From NCBI GenBank assembly GCA_038214535.1, contig JBBQRS010000158.1, positions 1-9,134 of the forward strand: 9,134 nt of DNA, in the 5' to 3' direction. Of this stretch, positions 7,071 through 9,134 are shown piece after piece. Below the pieces are notes generated by a model. It was not told where the DNA came from, made no database searches, and saw nothing but the letters and a program-made list of their open reading frames with translations. Both the position numbers and the translations under genes were made by a program. The DNA comes from JBBQRS01 sp038214535. GTDB lineage: Bacteria; Chloroflexota; Anaerolineae; CG2-30-64-16. Positions within the stretch are counted from its first letter, which is position 1; every line of letters starts with the position of its first letter.

Positions 7071-8150
7071 TTACCCCAGCGCCGACCACACATCCAGCTT
7101 GGTGCGAACGCGGCGAATCACTTCGTTGGTGAACTCGTCGGTGTGCGCGTGGCCGCCCAAGTCGGCGGTGGCGACCCCATCGTAGACCGCTTCCAGCGTA
7201 GACTCGTAGATGGCGCGGCTGGCGCGGCGCGCGGCGGGTGCATCAATGTAGGTGAGCAGGCTGGCCCCCGCCAGTATCATCGCCATCGGGTTGGCGACGT
7301 TCTTGCCCTCCAGCGCGGGAGCGGTGCCGTGCGGCGCCTCGGCCATCACGCACGTCACATTACCCGCGTCGTCCATCGCGATCACCTGCGACTCGGACCC
7401 GGCAATCGAGCCGAACATCTGCAACACCATGTCGGAGAGCAGGTCGCCGTCGCGATTCAGCGCGGGGATCACCAGCGGCTCGCCGGAGGTCATCAGCAGC
7501 AGGGCGAAGGTCGCGTCAATCAATTGCGGCTGGTAGACCACGTCTGGATAGCGCCCGTACGCAGCGTCCATCTCTTCCTTGAACATCCCCTCGTACACGG
7601 GGCTGACGGTGTACTTCGGGCCGCCGAACACCGCCGCGCCCGCCTTGCGCGCGTGCTGAAAGGCGTATTCGCAGACGGCGCGACAGACGCGGCGCGAAAT
7701 CGCCTCGGTGCGATAGGCCGTCTCGGTGGGATCGCCCGCCGCGCCCTCGCGCCATTCGCGCGCGCCATAGGCGTCGCCCACGGCCATGCGCACCACGCTG
7801 ATCGGTGCGTGGACGCCCGCGATGGGCCGCACGCCGGGGATGCGCCGACCCGACCGCAAGATCACCTGCGCGTCCATCTCCTGGCGCAGGATGGCATTGG
7901 GGCTGCCCACATCGCCCATGCCTTCCGGGGTGATGGTCGCGGCCTTGAGGCCCAGCCGATGCCGCCGGATGGCGTCGGCGGCTTCATGCACGACCGCGTT
8001 CTGCGTCGCGCGCCGGTTTTCCAGGCTCAGGTCATGCGGCTCAAAGATCAAATCCACCCGCGTCACGGTGGGGTCGAGGACGCGCAACGCCTCCAACAGC
8101 AATTCCTGGCCGGTCTGGTCACCCTGTAACGTCGCGATGGTCTGGGTCAT
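7071..8150 (-). CDS. Isocitrate/isopropylmalate dehydrogenase family protein (divergent)
   Basis: The 359-aa protein has the length and motif order of NAD(P)-dependent beta-decarboxylating dehydrogenases, which oxidise and decarboxylate 2-hydroxy acids such as isocitrate or 3-isopropylmalate. Visible motifs are 'LRQEMDAQVILR' (88-99), giving substrate arginines R89 and R99; R121 in 'VVRMAVGDAYGARE', where the family usually has 'RENTEG.Y' and Y128 stays; K179 in 'GGPKYT'; D212; 'RDGDLLSD' (233-240), with metal-binding D236/D240 in place of the usual 'N.fGDI.SD'; and 'EAPHGTAPALEGKNVANP' (271-288) for the cofactor. The 'RENTEG' substitution and 'FGGPK' in place of 'K.N' suggest a substrate other than isocitrate or isopropylmalate. 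The ATG at 8150 has AAGGA (8160-8164) 9 nt upstream. An in-frame upstream start at 8315 would cross the promoter and is rejected. Confidence 0.85.
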   Translation of the reverse strand: MTQTIATLQGDQTGQELLLEALRVLDPTVTRVDLIFEPHDLSLENRRATQNAVVHEAADAIRRHRLGLKAATITPEGMGDVGSPNAILRQEMDAQVILRSGRRIPGVRPIAGVHAPISVVRMAVGDAYGAREWREGAAGDPTETAYRTEAISRRVCRAVCEYAFQHARKAGAAVFGGPKYTVSPVYEGMFKEEMDAAYGRYPDVVYQPQLIDATFALLLMTSGEPLVIPALNRDGDLLSDMVLQMFGSIAGSESQVIAMDDAGNVTCVMAEAPHGTAPALEGKNVANPMAMILAGASLLTYIDAPAARRASRAIYESTLEAVYDGVATADLGGHAHTDEFTNEVIRRVRTKLDVWSALG

Positions 8151-8183
8151 GGCGCTAAGTCCTTGTGTGAAGTTTGTGCGACT

Positions 8184-8212
8184 ATTATAAGACGCGCGAC
8201 GCGTTGCGTCAA
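8184..8212 (-). promoter_or_regulatory. Near-consensus sigma-70-type promoter of the dehydrogenase gene
   Basis: On the minus strand TTGACG (8207-8212) and a perfect TATAAT (8184-8189) are separated by exactly 17 nt. Transcription would start near 8177, giving a leader of about 26 nt before the ATG at 8150. The spacer holds an imperfect inverted repeat, GACGC...GCGTC (8191-8210), that could be an operator. This is the clearest promoter in the window and confirms 8150 as the start. Confidence 0.75.
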
Positions 8213-8225
8213 AGCCCTGACCGCT

Positions 8226-8254
8226 TTGCCCCGGCCCCATCCCTGTGCTACACT
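8226..8254 (+). promoter_or_regulatory. Extended -10 promoter of the DsbA-like gene
   Basis: TTGCCC (8226-8231), a 17-nt spacer and TACACT (8249-8254), preceded by TGC, form an extended -10 promoter facing right. Transcription would start near 8261, leaving about 35 nt before the TTG start at 8296. It lies back to back with the dehydrogenase promoter, the two -35 boxes being only 13 nt apart, so the two genes may be co-regulated. Confidence 0.5.
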
Positions 8255-8295
8255 TGCACCATCTCGATCCGGCGCACAACAAGAGGAGATGCAAC

Positions 8296-9134
8296 TTGAT
8301 AGATGAAGAATTCACCCCGAAGGATAGCCCGCCCGTAGCTGCGGACGAGGGTTTTCCCTGGGCCAGCCTGGCGCTTTACGTCATGGGCATCCTGACCGGC
8401 GTGCTGCTCTTCGCCGCCTTCAGCCTGCTCAGCGGGCGCGGCCCGTTCGCCCGCATTCAGCCAGCCGCCGATCCTGCGGCCATTGCAGCGCTGGGCGTGG
8501 GCGCAGACAGCGACATCCGCAGCGCCGCGCGTGACGGCACGCTCGACGCCATAGCCACCCTGGAAGCGCGGGCCAACACGCCGCCTACGCCCGCCGCCAC
8601 CCCCACCGATGTGCCCAAGGCCGCCTTTGCCATCCGCGATGCCAACCGCGAAGGTGACCCCAACGCCCCGGTAACCATCGTCGAATTCAGCGATTTCCAG
8701 TGACCGTACTGCGGCAGATTCACCCGTGAGGTGAGACCGGAAATCATGAAGCAGTACGTGGATGAGGGCAAGGTGCAGATGGTCTTCAAGCACTTCGCCT
8801 TCCTCGGCCCCGAATCACAGTGGGCCGCCGTCGCCAGCGAGTGCGCCGCCGATCAGGGCAAGTTCTGGGAGTATCACGACAAGCTCTATAACAGTCAGAA
8901 AGGTGAGAACCAGGGCGCGTTCAGCAAGGAAAATCTGATCACGTTCGGGGATGAACTGGGACTGGACAAGACGACGTTCGCGGACTGCGTTAACGGCGAC
9001 AAGACGCTCGATCGCGTCCAGGCCGACACGCAGGAAGGTCAGCAGCTCGGTGTGCGCGGCACGCCCAACTTCTTCGTCAACGGCCGCCCCCTCTCCGGGG
9101 CGTTGCCGTTCGAGCAGTTCCAGCAGGTGATCGA
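8296..9134 (+). CDS. Membrane-anchored DsbA-like oxidoreductase with in-frame TGA at the active site; candidate selenoprotein (partial)
   Basis: Translation most likely starts at TTG 8296, with AGAGGAG (8282-8288) 7 nt upstream. Residues about 24-46 form one membrane segment, followed by a Thr/Pro/Ala linker (about 96-107). From about 120 comes a thioredoxin-fold domain of the DsbA/Thioredoxin_4 type facing outside: 'APVTIVEFSDFQ', then TGA at 8701-8703 (residue 136), then 'PYCGRFTREV'. Relatives read FSDFQCPYC, so TGA replaces the first catalytic Cys and the motif becomes U-P-Y-C139. The frame stays open and protein-like to the window end: 'FKHFAFLGPES' (164-174), 'AAVASECAADQGKFWEYHDKLY' (177-198), and 'GVRGTPNFFVNGRPLSGALP' (252-271) with cis-Pro257. 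A SECIS-like hairpin follows the TGA. TGA as selenocysteine is inferred; a TGC-to-TGA mutation or read error is the alternative. The normal role would be thiol-disulfide exchange on exported proteins. Confidence 0.8.
8712..8739 (+). promoter_or_regulatory. Candidate bacterial SECIS stem-loop after the in-frame TGA
   Basis: TCACC (8720-8724) and GGTGA (8730-8734) form a perfect 5-bp stem around the loop CGTGA, extended by a T-G wobble (8719/8735). After an internal loop there is an outer CGG (8712-8714)/CCG (8737-8739) pair. The apical loop begins 21 nt after the TGA and has G in its second position. As I recall them, bacterial SECIS rules ask for an apical loop roughly 16-37 nt after UGA with a G in the first two loop positions. 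A competing small CTG-CGG-CAG hairpin (8709-8717) exists. Short hairpins are common in GC-rich genes, so this is supportive rather than decisive. Confidence 0.5.

Noticed and set aside
6685..7089. 134-codon minus-strand frame overlapping brnA, considered as a possible BrnT
   Set aside because: It lies in another frame across brnA and the TTCG repeats. Its residues come from repeat translation and do not show BrnT features.
7143..8129. 328-codon plus-strand open frame
   Set aside because: Antisense of the dehydrogenase gene, which has clear family motifs, promoter and ribosome binding site; the plus-strand product has none.
8296..8703. Reading the DsbA-like gene as a complete 135-aa protein ending at TGA
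   Set aside because: The stop falls between two halves of one conserved motif (FSDFQ / PYC), and the rest of the fold follows in the same frame without damage, so the TGA is not a natural end.
8701..8703. TGA as Trp or Gly under an alternative genetic code
   Set aside because: The CapA-like, repeat-protein and BrnA genes all end in TGA, and Trp is written TGG throughout.

Overview
The window most resembles a Chloroflexota (Anaerolineae-like) chromosome. It has a high-GC coding style, a lipoprotein and a membrane-anchored thioredoxin-fold protein with Thr/Pro 'TPTPTP' linkers, and mostly monocistronic genes in mixed orientation separated by 100-500 nt gaps. TGA is used as an ordinary stop in at least three genes here, so the standard bacterial code applies. 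The lineage is an inference from style; no marker gene is present.

Layout. 1-92 (minus): N-terminus of an IS5-type transposase cut by the window edge. 281-2002 (minus): a lipoprotein joining a PstS-like binding domain to a CapA-type domain, with an inverted repeat in its leader. 2374-5039 (plus): three unrecognised or poorly known genes in a row. These are a 301-aa protein with a C-terminal coiled coil, a 102-aa protein ending in EPVGEGE, and a 252-aa protein with Pro/Gly-rich repeats (FPNPEEPG, NPQPLPP). Each has its own ribosome binding site and a long leader, and the third leader carries an 8-bp stem-loop. A terminator-like hairpin closes the group. 5182-6663 (plus): a PLP-dependent group II (aromatic amino acid type) decarboxylase. 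6711-6971 (minus): a BrnA antitoxin with no BrnT toxin beside it. 7071-8150 (minus): a divergent isocitrate/isopropylmalate dehydrogenase family enzyme with a near-consensus promoter. 8296-9134 (plus, runs off the window): a membrane-anchored DsbA-like oxidoreductase.

The most notable observation is in the last gene. The first cysteine of its CPYC active site is replaced by an in-frame TGA. The reading frame and the whole thioredoxin fold continue intact for the remaining 143 codons, and a stem-loop with bacterial SECIS geometry begins 16 nt after the TGA. The simplest biological reading is a selenoprotein (U-P-Y-C). A TGC-to-TGA nonsense mutation or a sequencing error is the alternative.

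The second point of interest is the trio of uncharacterised genes, whose order and leader structures suggest a functional unit of unknown role. Small clusters of TTCG-containing units, phased mostly at about 9 nt, lie at three gene ends and look like a dispersed intergenic repeat family. The genes do not form one pathway; this is a patchwork of housekeeping-type enzymes with accessory pieces between them.
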